DNA from: an uncultured bacterium
GTDB lineage: Bacteria; Cyanobacteriota; Vampirovibrionia; Gastranaerophilales; Gastranaerophilaceae
NCBI GenBank assembly: GCA_902801985.1
Contig: CADCKD010000005.1
Span: 39,785 to 103,784 of the forward strand
DNA length: 64,000 bases
Direction: 5' to 3'
A model generated the notes under the pieces. The model had not been told where the DNA came from and searched no databases. It saw only the letters and a program-made list of their open reading frames with translations. The translations under genes were made by a program, and so were the position numbers. The first letter of the stretch is position 1, and each line of letters starts with the position of its first letter. Positions 8,285 to 17,213 of this stretch are shown here, piece by piece.

Positions 8285-9166
8285 TTATTGATAAATTTTA
8301 TTTAATTCCTTCTCTATTTTAGCCTGTTCTTTTGCTTGTTTTGCTTTTTCTTTTTCAAGCTCCTTTTCAAGCTTTTCTTGTTCTTTTAAGGCTTTTGCTT
8401 CTTCTTTAGCTCTTTTCTTTTCTAATTTCGCAGCTTCTTTATCATCTTCGGCTGTTATATTTTCAGAAATTTCCTCTTCTTGAACTTGTTCAGCCGGAAC
8501 GCTTTCTACAACTTCTTCAACAACTTCTGTTTTTTGAGGCTGGGTTGTGTCTTCTATAACAGTTTGTTCAACAGTTTCAGGAATTACTTCCGGTTCTGCT
8601 TTTGGAGGGGTTGAAATTTGAATTTCTTGTTTAGTTTGTTTTTTTACTGCCCCGTTTTTTTGTAATGACAGTGCAGTATCAAGTTTGTTATAAAATTCTT
8701 CATAAAATTCTGCGTCATCAACATCATCAATAAATTGAGCATTACCGTATTCGTTAAGTAATTTTCGTTTAAAATTAATTCGGATTTTTGTATTATCCGG
8801 ATATGGTGTTACGTTTGCAACAAACTCAAGTGTGGCAACTTTTACACCGTTGTAACTTAGCCTTGATTTGGTTAGGCCGAATTCTTTTGAGATATCAACA
8901 TTAGGATCTGTTGTGTCAAAATCCTTTACTCCGTATATAAATCCAAGTACTGAATTGACATTATATACAATATATCCTTCATCTTGTAATACATTCAAAA
9001 CCCCTTTCATAAGTGAGGTCTCAGTGTTGGCTGAAAATGTCCTTGTTTGGAACTGGCGTTTTTGTAATTGCGCCATAGGTGTAATTATTTCTTCGGATTG
9101 TCTTTTTGCGCAAACCGGTAATGCAATACATAATACAAATAATGCTGCTAATATCTTTTTATACAT
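8285..9166 (-). CDS. Secreted protein with charged coiled-coil tail
   Basis: 293 residues. A signal peptide (MYKKILAALFVLCIALPVCA) precedes an alpha-beta domain (about 35-170) shared with the next gene. Then comes a Pro/Glu/Val-rich linker and a C-terminal helix of KxEKELEKEKAK type (about 245-293), likely a coiled coil. GCAGGGAAAT gives a good ribosome binding site. First gene of the leftward operon 9166-7013. The pairing of a shared secreted domain in tandem genes suggests the two products act together; role unknown. Confidence 0.78.
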   Translation of the reverse strand: MYKKILAALFVLCIALPVCAKRQSEEIITPMAQLQKRQFQTRTFSANTETSLMKGVLNVLQDEGYIVYNVNSVLGFIYGVKDFDTTDPNVDISKEFGLTKSRLSYNGVKVATLEFVANVTPYPDNTKIRINFKRKLLNEYGNAQFIDDVDDAEFYEEFYNKLDTALSLQKNGAVKKQTKQEIQISTPPKAEPEVIPETVEQTVIEDTTQPQKTEVVEEVVESVPAEQVQEEEISENITAEDDKEAAKLEKKRAKEEAKALKEQEKLEKELEKEKAKQAKEQAKIEKELNKIYQ

Positions 9167-9270
9167 ATTTCCCTGCCTTCTATTTATAACTTTTCTACAT
9201 TATATCAAAGTTTTTTAAATTAGCCAAAAGTCATATTTGATTTTTTACAAAAATAATTATAATAGTATAT

Positions 9271-9792
9271 ATGAAGAAATTATTATTGTTTTTTGTATTA
9301 TTTGGTTTTATGTTGTCCTGTCAGGCAGAAGTATTGACAGGCGGGGTTAAGTATTCACAGGATGATGCAAGAATTGAACTGCAAAATAATAAACCCAGTG
9401 CTGATTTTTTACTGCAGGCTTCTGTATTGGATGAAAATTTTGATGAAAATATTTCTCACTTGTTAAAAGGGGAAACAAAATTGAGTGACAGAACTCTTGC
9501 AAAGTTTTCAGACGGCAGCTATGGAGTAAATTATTATAACGATATAAACCATGTTTGGTATTACGATAGAGAAGGGGTATTAATCAATGCGGAAATTAAA
9601 ACCTCAAATACTCCTCCATACAGTACTTACAAATATACTCCTGAGGGTTCTCTTGTTACTATGACCATGCGAGTTTCAGAAGATGAAACGTTTATATTCA
9701 ATCCGTATGGACAACTGCTCGGGCATTGGGTCGGACAAAATTGTTATGATGAAAATGGCAGTATTGTTATGACACGCCAAATATTGAAGTAG
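9271..9792 (+). CDS. Secreted protein of unknown function
   Basis: 173 residues with a hydrophobic signal sequence ending near SCQA (about residue 19). The Cys in that segment could make it a lipoprotein, but the lipobox (MLSC) is not canonical. The mature part has aromatic beta repeats (YGVNYYNDINHVWYYDREG, PPYSTYKYTPEGSL, ETFIFNPYGQLLGHW) that resemble MORN or WG-like short beta hairpins. It is divergent from the 9166 operon. No function assigned. Confidence 0.7.
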   Translation: MKKLLLFFVLFGFMLSCQAEVLTGGVKYSQDDARIELQNNKPSADFLLQASVLDENFDENISHLLKGETKLSDRTLAKFSDGSYGVNYYNDINHVWYYDREGVLINAEIKTSNTPPYSTYKYTPEGSLVTMTMRVSEDETFIFNPYGQLLGHWVGQNCYDENGSIVMTRQILK

Positions 9793-9793
9793 C

Positions 9794-9973
9794 TTAGTAA
9801 CTTTCTTTTCTCATTAATTCTGATAATCGAAGCTCTTTTGGCGGATTTTTTTTCATTGTAAATTTCTTTGTCTGGGGCTTAATTTCGGTTTTATATTCAG
9901 ATAAACCTATTTTGCAAGTTGTATCTTCTTTTCCCATAAATATTTGCTGTAAAACTGATATAATATTTTCCAT
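9794..9973 (-). CDS. 59-residue small protein
   Basis: Reverse-strand ORF starting at ATG 9973, with AGGAG nine bases upstream, and stopping two bases after the convergent neighbour. It begins MENIISVLQQIFMG and ends PPKELRLSELMRKES-Y. The protein is basic and has no membrane segment. The good ribosome binding site and natural codon use support it; it was too short for a 60-residue cutoff. Family unknown. Confidence 0.6.
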   Translation of the reverse strand: MENIISVLQQIFMGKEDTTCKIGLSEYKTEIKPQTKKFTMKKNPPKELRLSELMRKESY

Positions 9974-10103
9974 AGTGTTAATCTCCTAACATATATTATA
10001 AAAGAATAATATCTTTATATATCATACATTTAAACGATTTGAGGGTAAAAAAACATTGTTCTTTATGATATATTTATAGGGGCAGGGATAAAAGGTTTAA
10101 AAT

Positions 10104-10814
10104 TTGAATAATACTTATTATGAAACTTTAGATGAAAATTTTATGCAAGCTGTGAATTTATATGAGAAAGAACATTCACACTCTGAGCTTGTCGAAATGT
10201 TGAAAAATGGGAATATCCCCCAAAAACAAATTGCTGCTCTGAAACTTGATATGATAAATTCTACTCGTGAAGCACAAATTTTGGTTTCAAATTTAACAGG
10301 TCAAGATGGTAAAATAAGAGAAGCAGTGTCTTTGAGGCTGGATGAATTTATGTCTGATAAAAAATACCTGCCATTTTTCAAATCTTGCGATAATTACAAA
10401 ATATTTTTAGATGCGATAACTGATATTAACGGGAATATTTGCCGTAATATTATCAGTGCGATTTCTAATCTGCATTCAGATGATAAATTTTGTGATATTT
10501 TCTGTAAAAGTTTGGTTGAATTAACTTTAAATTTAATATCTATTGTTGAAAAATTCGATTTTCAAGACGGGAAATACAAAGTAAACAAAGAAGCCTTTAA
10601 ATTGTACTGGTGTCTTGAAACAATTTATTATTTCTGGGATAAAATTGAACTTGCTGATTTGAAAGAAATTATATTTCGAGCAAAAAATATCGGGGAATAT
10701 ACAATTCGTGAAAAAGTCGCCAAAATACTTACTCAAAACATAAATGATATTGAGCTTTTAAAAGTTAAAGAAGAACTAAAACAAGATTCAAACTATTATG
10801 TTCGCAGATTTTAA
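10104..10814 (+). CDS. Helical (HEAT-like) protein of unknown function
   Basis: 236 residues, almost all helical. Segments such as KQIAALKLDMINSTREA and KIREAVSLRLDEFMSD look like HEAT-type repeats. No signal peptide. The start is TTG at 10104 with AAAGG upstream; the next ATG would lose 13 residues of a similar-looking helix. Its stop overlaps the stop of prs on the other strand (TTAA at 10811-10814). Confidence 0.7.
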   Translation: MNNTYYETLDENFMQAVNLYEKEHSHSELVEMLKNGNIPQKQIAALKLDMINSTREAQILVSNLTGQDGKIREAVSLRLDEFMSDKKYLPFFKSCDNYKIFLDAITDINGNICRNIISAISNLHSDDKFCDIFCKSLVELTLNLISIVEKFDFQDGKYKVNKEAFKLYWCLETIYYFWDKIELADLKEIIFRAKNIGEYTIREKVAKILTQNINDIELLKVKEELKQDSNYYVRRF

Positions 10815-11830
10815 TTTACTTGCATTTCTTTTTCAAATCCGAACAATGAGCTTACGGATTCATCATCATGAATTCTTGAAATAGCTTGCGCAAGAATTGG
10901 TGCAACTGAAATTTGTTTAATATTAGACGGCATTTTGTCCATATCTAACGGAATAGTATTTGTAACAATACATTCTGTAATTGGAGCAGAACCAAGTCTT
11001 TCTATCGCAGGACCGGAAAATACAGGGTGAGTTGCGCCTACATAAATCTCTTTTGCTCCTCTTGATTTTAATAACTTAGCAGCTTCACATATTGTTCCGG
11101 CTGTATCTATAATATCATCAAACATCAAGCATATTTTGTCTTCAACATCACCAATTACGTTGGTTGCAATTGCTTCATTGTGTCTGTCACGTCTTTTATC
11201 AATAATCGCAATAGGGCAATCAAGTCTTTTTGCAAAATACCTTGTTCTGTTTGCTCCACCCATATCAGGTGATACTGCAACCATTTCGTCAGGATTTATA
11301 TTTAAACCTTTGATATAATTAACCAAAATAGGTGCTGCAAATATGTGGTCTACAAGTATATTGAAAAATCCTTGAATTTGACCGGTGTGAAGATCCATTG
11401 CCAATACTCTGTTAGCCCCCGCAGTTGTTAATAAATCTGCTACCAGTTTTGCTGTGATAGCTTCACGACCGGAAGTTTTTCTGTCCTGTCTTGCATAACC
11501 ATAGTATGGTATTACCGCAGTGATTGATTTGGCACTTGCACGTTTGAATGCGTCAATTATTATTAAAAGTTCCATTAAATTTTCATTTACAGGATTACAT
11601 ACAGGTTGAATAACAAAAACATCATCTCCTCGAACGCTTTCCTTAACCTGAACATATATTTCGCCGTCTGCAAAGTTTTTAACTATCATTGGCCCTATTG
11701 TTGTACCGAGCTCATTTGCTATTTCTTGTGCTAATTGTGGGTTTGAACGACCGGCAAATAATTTGATATCATGATTTGGACTAATTGCTCTTTCCAATTC
11801 AGGATAAGTTTTTTCTTCGATTGCAACCAT
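10811..11830 (-). CDS. prs: Ribose-phosphate pyrophosphokinase
   Basis: Makes PRPP from ribose 5-phosphate and ATP for nucleotide, histidine and NAD synthesis. Visible are the N-terminal FAGRSNPQLAQEIA, the flexible loop YARQDRKTSGREAITAKLVA, and the PRPP-binding loop MFDDIIDTAGTICEAAK. It has 339 residues, about 20 more than usual at the N-terminus. A GGAAAGGATTAAA ribosome binding site precedes the ATG. The long leader (11831 onward) is filled by a repeat and shows no obvious riboswitch. Confidence 0.95.
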   Translation of the reverse strand: MVAIEEKTYPELERAISPNHDIKLFAGRSNPQLAQEIANELGTTIGPMIVKNFADGEIYVQVKESVRGDDVFVIQPVCNPVNENLMELLIIIDAFKRASAKSITAVIPYYGYARQDRKTSGREAITAKLVADLLTTAGANRVLAMDLHTGQIQGFFNILVDHIFAAPILVNYIKGLNINPDEMVAVSPDMGGANRTRYFAKRLDCPIAIIDKRRDRHNEAIATNVIGDVEDKICLMFDDIIDTAGTICEAAKLLKSRGAKEIYVGATHPVFSGPAIERLGSAPITECIVTNTIPLDMDKMPSNIKQISVAPILAQAISRIHDDESVSSLFGFEKEMQVN

Positions 11831-12446
11831 TTATTTTAATCCTTTCCAAACTTCAGCATGCAGTACCATTATAAAACTTTATCGAGTCAACCTCAATATT
11901 TTTTTAAGTTTTGTAATACTAAAACACGTAAATATAAAATTTGCGGGGGTAAATGTATGTTACCGATGGTTGCGCATGGTTCTACACCGTTGCGCGGGGG
12001 GGGTAAATATTGCTACCAACGGTTGCGCGAGGTTCTTCTATGGTTGCGCAAGGGGGGGATGTCGTAATCAATCTTGCGTATTTCCCCCATGTCATTGCGA
12101 GCGGGGGTAAATGTTGTTACTGATGGTTGCGCATGGTTCTACCTCCGTTGTGTGTGGGTAAATGTCGTTTATGTTTTTGCGTGTCTATTCTTCTGTCATT
12201 GCGAGCGGGAGCGAAGCAATCCAGCTGTTTATTAATATATTATCATATACCTTATAAGTAATCCTGTGCTTGATTTGCACTTATCAAACCTATCCAACTT
12301 ATCCAACTTATCAAACCTATCGATATACCCCACCCCCTACCCCCTCCCGCAAGGGGCGGGGATAAACCTTCCCCCACCTAACCTCCCCCCAAGGGGAGGA
12401 AAAATGCCTACGTCATTCTGAGTTTAAGCGAAGGATCTTCTTTGTA
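11831..12446. repeat. Intergenic region with dispersed repeat, copy A
   Basis: No gene supported. From about 11940 it is made of G-run/TTGCGC elements (gggggtaaatgt, gatggttgcgcatggttctac), then a core near 12195-12250 (tcattgcgagcgggagcgaagcaatccag followed by an AT-rich tail), then 9-10-bp mini-repeats (acttatcca/acctatcaa, 12270-12322) and a CCCCTCCCGC/GGGGCGGGG arm (12330-12362). Copies occur at 20250-20638 and 26640-26900. The 69-residue ORF inside it is not a gene. Confidence 0.8.
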
Positions 12447-13079
12447 TTAGTATGTATTTCCGGCTTCTATGGCTTGTGGGGTAATTACTTCCTGTTCTTG
12501 GATTTTTTCATCAGGATTTGGTGCCGGTTGAATTTCAGAATCTTCACTGTATTCAGCTTTTCCGCCAAGCCCGCCGTACATAAAATTATCCATTCTTTGT
12601 TGTGAACTTTCGTATATTTCTTCGGATTTTTCTATTTCATCTTGAAGATTTTTCAAACCTGTTTTATATGTGGCAGCTTGCTTACAGGTGCTGTATTGGT
12701 CTAATATTTCATTCAAATTGTTTATTTTGTCTTCTGTTACGTCTTTTCTGTCATCTGCAAAATCTGCACTGTTAAATATCAATTTGTATAGAGATGTTAC
12801 GTTGTGGTATGCATAATCTAAGTAGACGCAAGAGGAATTTTTAAATGGAATATTTGCGTTTTTCTTCAATTTTTCTTCTAATAAATTTGCATAAAACAGA
12901 TGTTTATAATACTTATCAGAAGTTGATATTCTGCTATTATTATCTAATTCATCAAAATCAATTTTGTTTGATAAATTTTTTATTTCCATATGCGTTGAAA
13001 AAGAATACACTAAAAGAAAAATCCCGCATACTATTATCAGCAAGCCCAAAATCAGCATATTATTATAATTTTTTTCCAT
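12447..13079 (-). CDS. Membrane-anchored protein of unknown function
   Basis: 210 residues with one N-terminal membrane helix (about 8-27, ILGLLIIVCGIFLLVYSF) and a helical extracytoplasmic part that has several Cys and ends in a Gln/Glu/Pro-rich tail. A strong GAAGAGGG precedes the ATG. Probably faces the periplasm. No family recognised. It is divergent from the secreted pair at 13195. Confidence 0.72.
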   Translation of the reverse strand: MEKNYNNMLILGLLIIVCGIFLLVYSFSTHMEIKNLSNKIDFDELDNNSRISTSDKYYKHLFYANLLEEKLKKNANIPFKNSSCVYLDYAYHNVTSLYKLIFNSADFADDRKDVTEDKINNLNEILDQYSTCKQAATYKTGLKNLQDEIEKSEEIYESSQQRMDNFMYGGLGGKAEYSEDSEIQPAPNPDEKIQEQEVITPQAIEAGNTY

Positions 13080-13194
13080 AAAACATCCCTCTTCAGAGAA
13101 AATTATACAATAAATTTTAGTAAAATACCATTTGAATATATTATGTAAAATTTCAGTTTGTAGTGTATAATATTCTGATAAAAAGAGGATTTGT

Positions 13195-13818
13195 ATGAAA
13201 AAAGTTATATTTATATCTTTATTTGCAGTAATTTTTGTATGTGCTCAAGCATTTGCAACAGTTGTTACTGAAAGAAAAATATATAAACAAACTCCGGCAG
13301 GAAATAGTGTACAGCAGGCTCCGGCAGCAAATAGTATGTCTCAGCCCCCTGTTGTTACAAGGTCAAAAGAAAAAATGTCAAATGCTATTAAAAATTGCAC
13401 CCCTTACCATGAACATTTAGATTCAGATTATCTTGGCATGAATGTGGATTTTGATTTGAGAATTCAAGGTTGGGTTAACAATAAATGCGTTATGAATTTT
13501 AATGCTAACACCTCCGGAGCAAGTTCAAGTTTTAACAGGATGTATGGTGTAGAACCTTCTCAGGCGGAAATTTTTGCTTTTGCTCCAAAAATCAGATGTG
13601 AATTTACGCAAAAACAGCTTGAGTATGTGGGAGATTCTATATTGCAAGAACAAGAGCGCAGCACGGGTAATGTAAGTATGTTAAAAGATCCAAATAGTAT
13701 AAATATTACAAATTTTTCATCTTCTGATATGCGTTTATTAGATGTTGTAATGAGGCAGGGTGCTTGCGTAATTTTGAATGTACCTGATTTGGATAATGTT
13801 TTACAAATGTTATATTAA
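13195..13818 (+). CDS. Secreted protein, first of a paralogous pair
   Basis: 207 residues with a signal peptide (MKKVIFISLFAVIFVCAQAFA), a Gln/Pro/Ser-rich linker, and a globular domain with conserved cysteines (NCTPYHEHL, WVNNKCVMNF, KIRCEFTQKQL, GACVIL). The same Cys pattern is found in the next gene, so the pair arose by tandem duplication. The four cysteines could form two disulfides outside the cytoplasm. AGAGG lies before the ATG. Function unknown. Confidence 0.8.
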   Translation: MKKVIFISLFAVIFVCAQAFATVVTERKIYKQTPAGNSVQQAPAANSMSQPPVVTRSKEKMSNAIKNCTPYHEHLDSDYLGMNVDFDLRIQGWVNNKCVMNFNANTSGASSSFNRMYGVEPSQAEIFAFAPKIRCEFTQKQLEYVGDSILQEQERSTGNVSMLKDPNSINITNFSSSDMRLLDVVMRQGACVILNVPDLDNVLQMLY

Positions 13819-13836
13819 GGAATTGAGAGGATATTT

Positions 13837-14481
13837 ATGAAAAAGATTATAATTTTTGCTATTTTAGCACTACTTGTCGGGACTTATTCTTATGCTCAGG
13901 ATACTGAATTTGAAACAATAGAAAACTCTTTTTATTTCAAATTAAGACATACTATTCCTGTCAGCTATTCACAAAAAATTAAAGATTCCTTCCTTGATGG
14001 TAATGATAGTGAAGTGCTTACTGATTTTTTGAAAGCTTGTGTTCCTTATAATGAAAACATAAATATAAATTTCTTTGGTTTCGATTTTAGTTTAAATGCA
14101 AAGAATAACGGCTGGGTTAATGATAAATGTTCATACGAGTTTTACGGTAAAATAAATTCAATAAGCTCTTATGCAAAACAAATGATGAATATAACTGCGG
14201 ATGACAGCCAAATTTCAGCTATTGAACCAAAGTTTGAATGTAATTTTGATAAAAAACAGCTGGAACTTTTTGCAACCGAAATTATGTCCGGTACTCGCAG
14301 AAATATGGGTACAAAAGAAGCTATATACAAACCTGCTCAGAATGATTTAAAAACAAAAAGCAAAAGAAGAGCTGAATTTCTGTCTATGATAAAAGATCCG
14401 AATGTTTGCCGTATTGTAAATGAGGAAGACATATTAAAAGCATTCCAAATTTTCAGTCCGACTCCGGATTTTTCAGAATAA
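13837..14481 (+). CDS. Secreted protein, second of a paralogous pair
   Basis: 214 residues with a signal peptide (MKKIIIFAILALLVGTYSYA). The mature domain parallels the previous gene: ACVPYNENI, GWVNDKCSYEFYG, KFECNFDKKQLELFA, VCRIV, with the same four Cys. Only 18 bases separate the genes and a GAGAGG ribosome binding site lies in the gap, so they are co-transcribed. They may work as a heterodimer or bind related targets; this is a guess. Function unknown. Confidence 0.8.
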   Translation: MKKIIIFAILALLVGTYSYAQDTEFETIENSFYFKLRHTIPVSYSQKIKDSFLDGNDSEVLTDFLKACVPYNENININFFGFDFSLNAKNNGWVNDKCSYEFYGKINSISSYAKQMMNITADDSQISAIEPKFECNFDKKQLELFATEIMSGTRRNMGTKEAIYKPAQNDLKTKSKRRAEFLSMIKDPNVCRIVNEEDILKAFQIFSPTPDFSE

Positions 14482-14483
14482 AT

Positions 14484-15236
14484 TTAATTATTTCTTGTAT
14501 TGCCGGTACCTGAACGATATCCGCAGAATGAATATATGAAGGGTAAAAGTCTTTCAGGGTGCAGGTGTTTTGTAAACGGTAATCTTGTCAGTACAAGAAT
14601 CGCAACAGCATCATCAAAGTTTGCAATCATATCAATTGGCTTTAGTTTTCTGTCCGGCTTTTTGGCTTCTTTGGTGTTTCTCAATTTGTTTGAAACCCAT
14701 ACTGCCAAATGTGAACCGGTGTAAACCCCTGCAACAGATGCAATTATTTTTGCAAAGTTGTTGTTTATATATTTGTTTTTAGATTTTGCACATAATTTTA
14801 TACCGCCGTCAACAAAAAGAAGTGGTGCAGAAGTTAGTATCATCTGGAATGCTCCTTCTTTCCATTTTCTTTTTTTGTCTTTTGTGTCTTGTCCGATTGA
14901 ACTTAATAAAATCCCTCCGCAATTACCTGCTGCAGCCATTGTCAGCATTTGGGATACTTTGTAGTCAACGTGCAAAGGATTTTTAACTTTTTGTTTTTTC
15001 ATAAGTGTTCCCAAAACCAGAGCAACACTACCAATAGAACCGATAGCAGCTCTTATTTTTTCAGGTGTAAATTTTTCTTTGGTGTTTGGTTTGTGTTCAT
15101 CCGGCTGAATATTAATATGCCCATAAGTTACATCCCGTTTGCCGAATTGCGAAAAGGCAGACGATGGGGTATTTTTGCTATTTATATTGTAATTATTTAT
15201 TGGGGTAATGGACATAATAACCTCGTTCAAAGTCAT
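14484..15236 (-). CDS. Multi-pass membrane protein of a lineage-specific family
   Basis: 250 residues from 15236, although the internal Met at residue 8 (MSITPINNYN) looks like a more natural start (15215). A polar N-terminus with an FSQFGKR element is followed by several hydrophobic helices (about 65-80, 92-115, 130-150, 165-185, 210-230). It is homologous along its length to the product of 21798-22640: both contain a PDRK/VDRN-x-K-x-x-D segment and a GYRSGTG/GYQTGIA end. Likely an inner-membrane protein; role unknown. Confidence 0.7.
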   Translation of the reverse strand: MTLNEVIMSITPINNYNINSKNTPSSAFSQFGKRDVTYGHINIQPDEHKPNTKEKFTPEKIRAAIGSIGSVALVLGTLMKKQKVKNPLHVDYKVSQMLTMAAAGNCGGILLSSIGQDTKDKKRKWKEGAFQMILTSAPLLFVDGGIKLCAKSKNKYINNNFAKIIASVAGVYTGSHLAVWVSNKLRNTKEAKKPDRKLKPIDMIANFDDAVAILVLTRLPFTKHLHPERLLPFIYSFCGYRSGTGNTRNN

Positions 15237-15314
15237 TCTACAATAAAATTTATAAAAGTCTATTGCTTAAATGTTATTTACATTATTTGAAGGAAAAGTT
15301 TGGAGTAATTAGAA

Positions 15315-17060
15315 TTATTCTATTGATTGAACTGCTTCAATTACTTTTTGAGTTGCTTCTTGCGGAGTCATTTCTATTTTTTCTCCGTTTGCGCGGGTTA
15401 CAAATTCTACTTTACCTTCTGTAATCGTTTTACCAACCGTAATTCTATACGGGAATCCAATCAAGTCTGCATCTTTGAATTTTACTCCCGGACGTTCGTT
15501 TCTATCATCAAGAACGGCTTCAACACCTTCTGATAATAATTTTTCATAAATTTCGGTTGCAACTTTCATTTGCTCCTCATCTTGAGTGCTTACAGGAACA
15601 ACAACAACGTGGTAAGGCGCAATAGCTAAAGGCCATTTTATACCCCAATCATCGTGGTGAGCTTCAACAGCAGCAGCGGCTGTTCTTGAAATTCCTATTC
15701 CGTAACATCCCATAATATATGGTTGAGTTTTGCCGTTTGCATCAAGATAAACTGCATTCATCGGAGCAGAATATTTAGTTCCGAGTTGGAAGATATTTCC
15801 TACTTCAATACCTCTTGTAACTTTTAGCGGTTTGCCGCATTGAGGGCAAAAATCACCTGCTTCAACAAGTCTGATATCTTCTATTTGAGCAGGCATGTCA
15901 ACATCAATCCCCCAATTTGCACCAACTAAGTGCTTATCTGTTTGGTTGATACCGATAACAAAGTTCTTTAATTCAGTAACTGTTTTATCAGCGATAATTT
16001 TAACTTCATATTCTCCGTATTTTTTCAAACCTTTTGGCCCGATAAATCCTGCGATTGCATTGAAGCCGTTTTCTTTCATTATTTCTTCAATTTCGCCTGC
16101 TGTTGCAATTCTTATATCAAGACCGCCAACTGCATTCATTAGTTTTGTTTCTTCAACTGTTCTGTCACCTCGAATGAGTGCAATTACAGGTGCTTTGTCA
16201 ACGATATAGACAAGTGCTTTGCAAATTACTGTTTGCGGGCAATTTAAGAATTTACTTAATTCTTCTATTGAACCAACATTTGGGGTATCAACAATTTTTG
16301 CTTCGTTATAACCTCCGTCAACTGTTGCTTGAGGAAGTTTAGAAACAGCATGGTTTGAATTTGCTGCATAATCACAATCTTCGCAGTAGAAAACATCATT
16401 TTCTCCTGCATCAGTATCTGTTATAACCATAAATTCGTGAGAAACACTTCCGCCAATTGCGCCTGAATCTGATTGAACGGCTTTTGTTTCAAGCCCGCAG
16501 CGGTTGAATATCTTTGTATATGCATCCCACATATTTTGGTATTCTTTGTCCAAATCTTGTTGACAAGTTGCAAAAGAGTACGCATCTTTCATAATAAATT
16601 CACGGCCTCTTAAAAGTCCGAAGCGCGGTCTTCTTTCATCTCTGAATTTGGATTGAATTTGGTATAAATTTGTCGGCAATTGTTTGTATGATTTTAAAAC
16701 ATCGCGAGCAATTGAGGTAATAATTTCTTCGTGTGTTGGGCCAAGACACATTTCTCTTCCGTGTCTGTCATTAAGGCGCATAAGTTCAGCTCCGTATGCT
16801 GCCCATCTGCCGGATTCTTCCCAAAGTTCTTTTGGTTGAACGAAAGGCATTAAAAGTTCTTGCGCTCCTGCTTTGTCCATTTCTTCTCTTACGATATTTT
16901 CAACTTTTTTCAAAACTCTCCACATTAGCGGTAAGTATGTGTATACACCGCTTGTAAGTTTTTTAATATATCCTGCACGGGCAAGCATTTTATGCGATAT
17001 TACTTCCGCATCTGACGGAAATTCTCTCATAGTTTGTACAAACAAATTCGACATTCTCAT
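15315..17060 (-). CDS. proS: Prolyl-tRNA synthetase (bacterial type, with editing domain)
   Basis: Charges tRNA-Pro. Class II motif 1 (PLMWRVLKKVENIVREEM), motif 2 (FRDERRPRFGLLRGREF) and motif 3 (GCYGIGISRTAAAAVEA) are all seen. Between motifs 2 and 3 lies the YbaK-like editing insertion (about 225-390). A Zn-like CEDCDYA and CPQCGKP pair also appears. The C-terminal anticodon-binding domain begins near 475. Its 581 residues are normal. GAGGA lies upstream of the first ATG. Confidence 0.96.
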   Translation of the reverse strand: MRMSNLFVQTMREFPSDAEVISHKMLARAGYIKKLTSGVYTYLPLMWRVLKKVENIVREEMDKAGAQELLMPFVQPKELWEESGRWAAYGAELMRLNDRHGREMCLGPTHEEIITSIARDVLKSYKQLPTNLYQIQSKFRDERRPRFGLLRGREFIMKDAYSFATCQQDLDKEYQNMWDAYTKIFNRCGLETKAVQSDSGAIGGSVSHEFMVITDTDAGENDVFYCEDCDYAANSNHAVSKLPQATVDGGYNEAKIVDTPNVGSIEELSKFLNCPQTVICKALVYIVDKAPVIALIRGDRTVEETKLMNAVGGLDIRIATAGEIEEIMKENGFNAIAGFIGPKGLKKYGEYEVKIIADKTVTELKNFVIGINQTDKHLVGANWGIDVDMPAQIEDIRLVEAGDFCPQCGKPLKVTRGIEVGNIFQLGTKYSAPMNAVYLDANGKTQPYIMGCYGIGISRTAAAAVEAHHDDWGIKWPLAIAPYHVVVVPVSTQDEEQMKVATEIYEKLLSEGVEAVLDDRNERPGVKFKDADLIGFPYRITVGKTITEGKVEFVTRANGEKIEMTPQEATQKVIEAVQSIE

Positions 17061-17162
17061 AATTTTATATCCTCTTTAGCTATTTATTAACTTTATATTA
17101 TCACAAAAATTTTGCTAAATTTGTGACTTACAATGTAAAGTTTATATAAAGGCGGTATTTAG

Positions 17163-17174
17163 CTGTGATATAAT
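17163..17174 (+). promoter_or_regulatory. Extended -10 promoter for the aminotransferase gene
   Basis: TGATATAAT is an extended -10 element ending at 17174, 40 bases before the ATG. No good -35 box is present, as is usual for extended -10 promoters. Confidence 0.55.
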
Positions 17175-17213
17175 AAAACAAAGACATGTTGGTAGTTTAT
17201 AAAGGAGATTAAT

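Noticed and set aside
11858..12067. 69-residue ORF upstream of prs
   Set aside because: Made of repeat units (TTGCGC blocks) without coding character.
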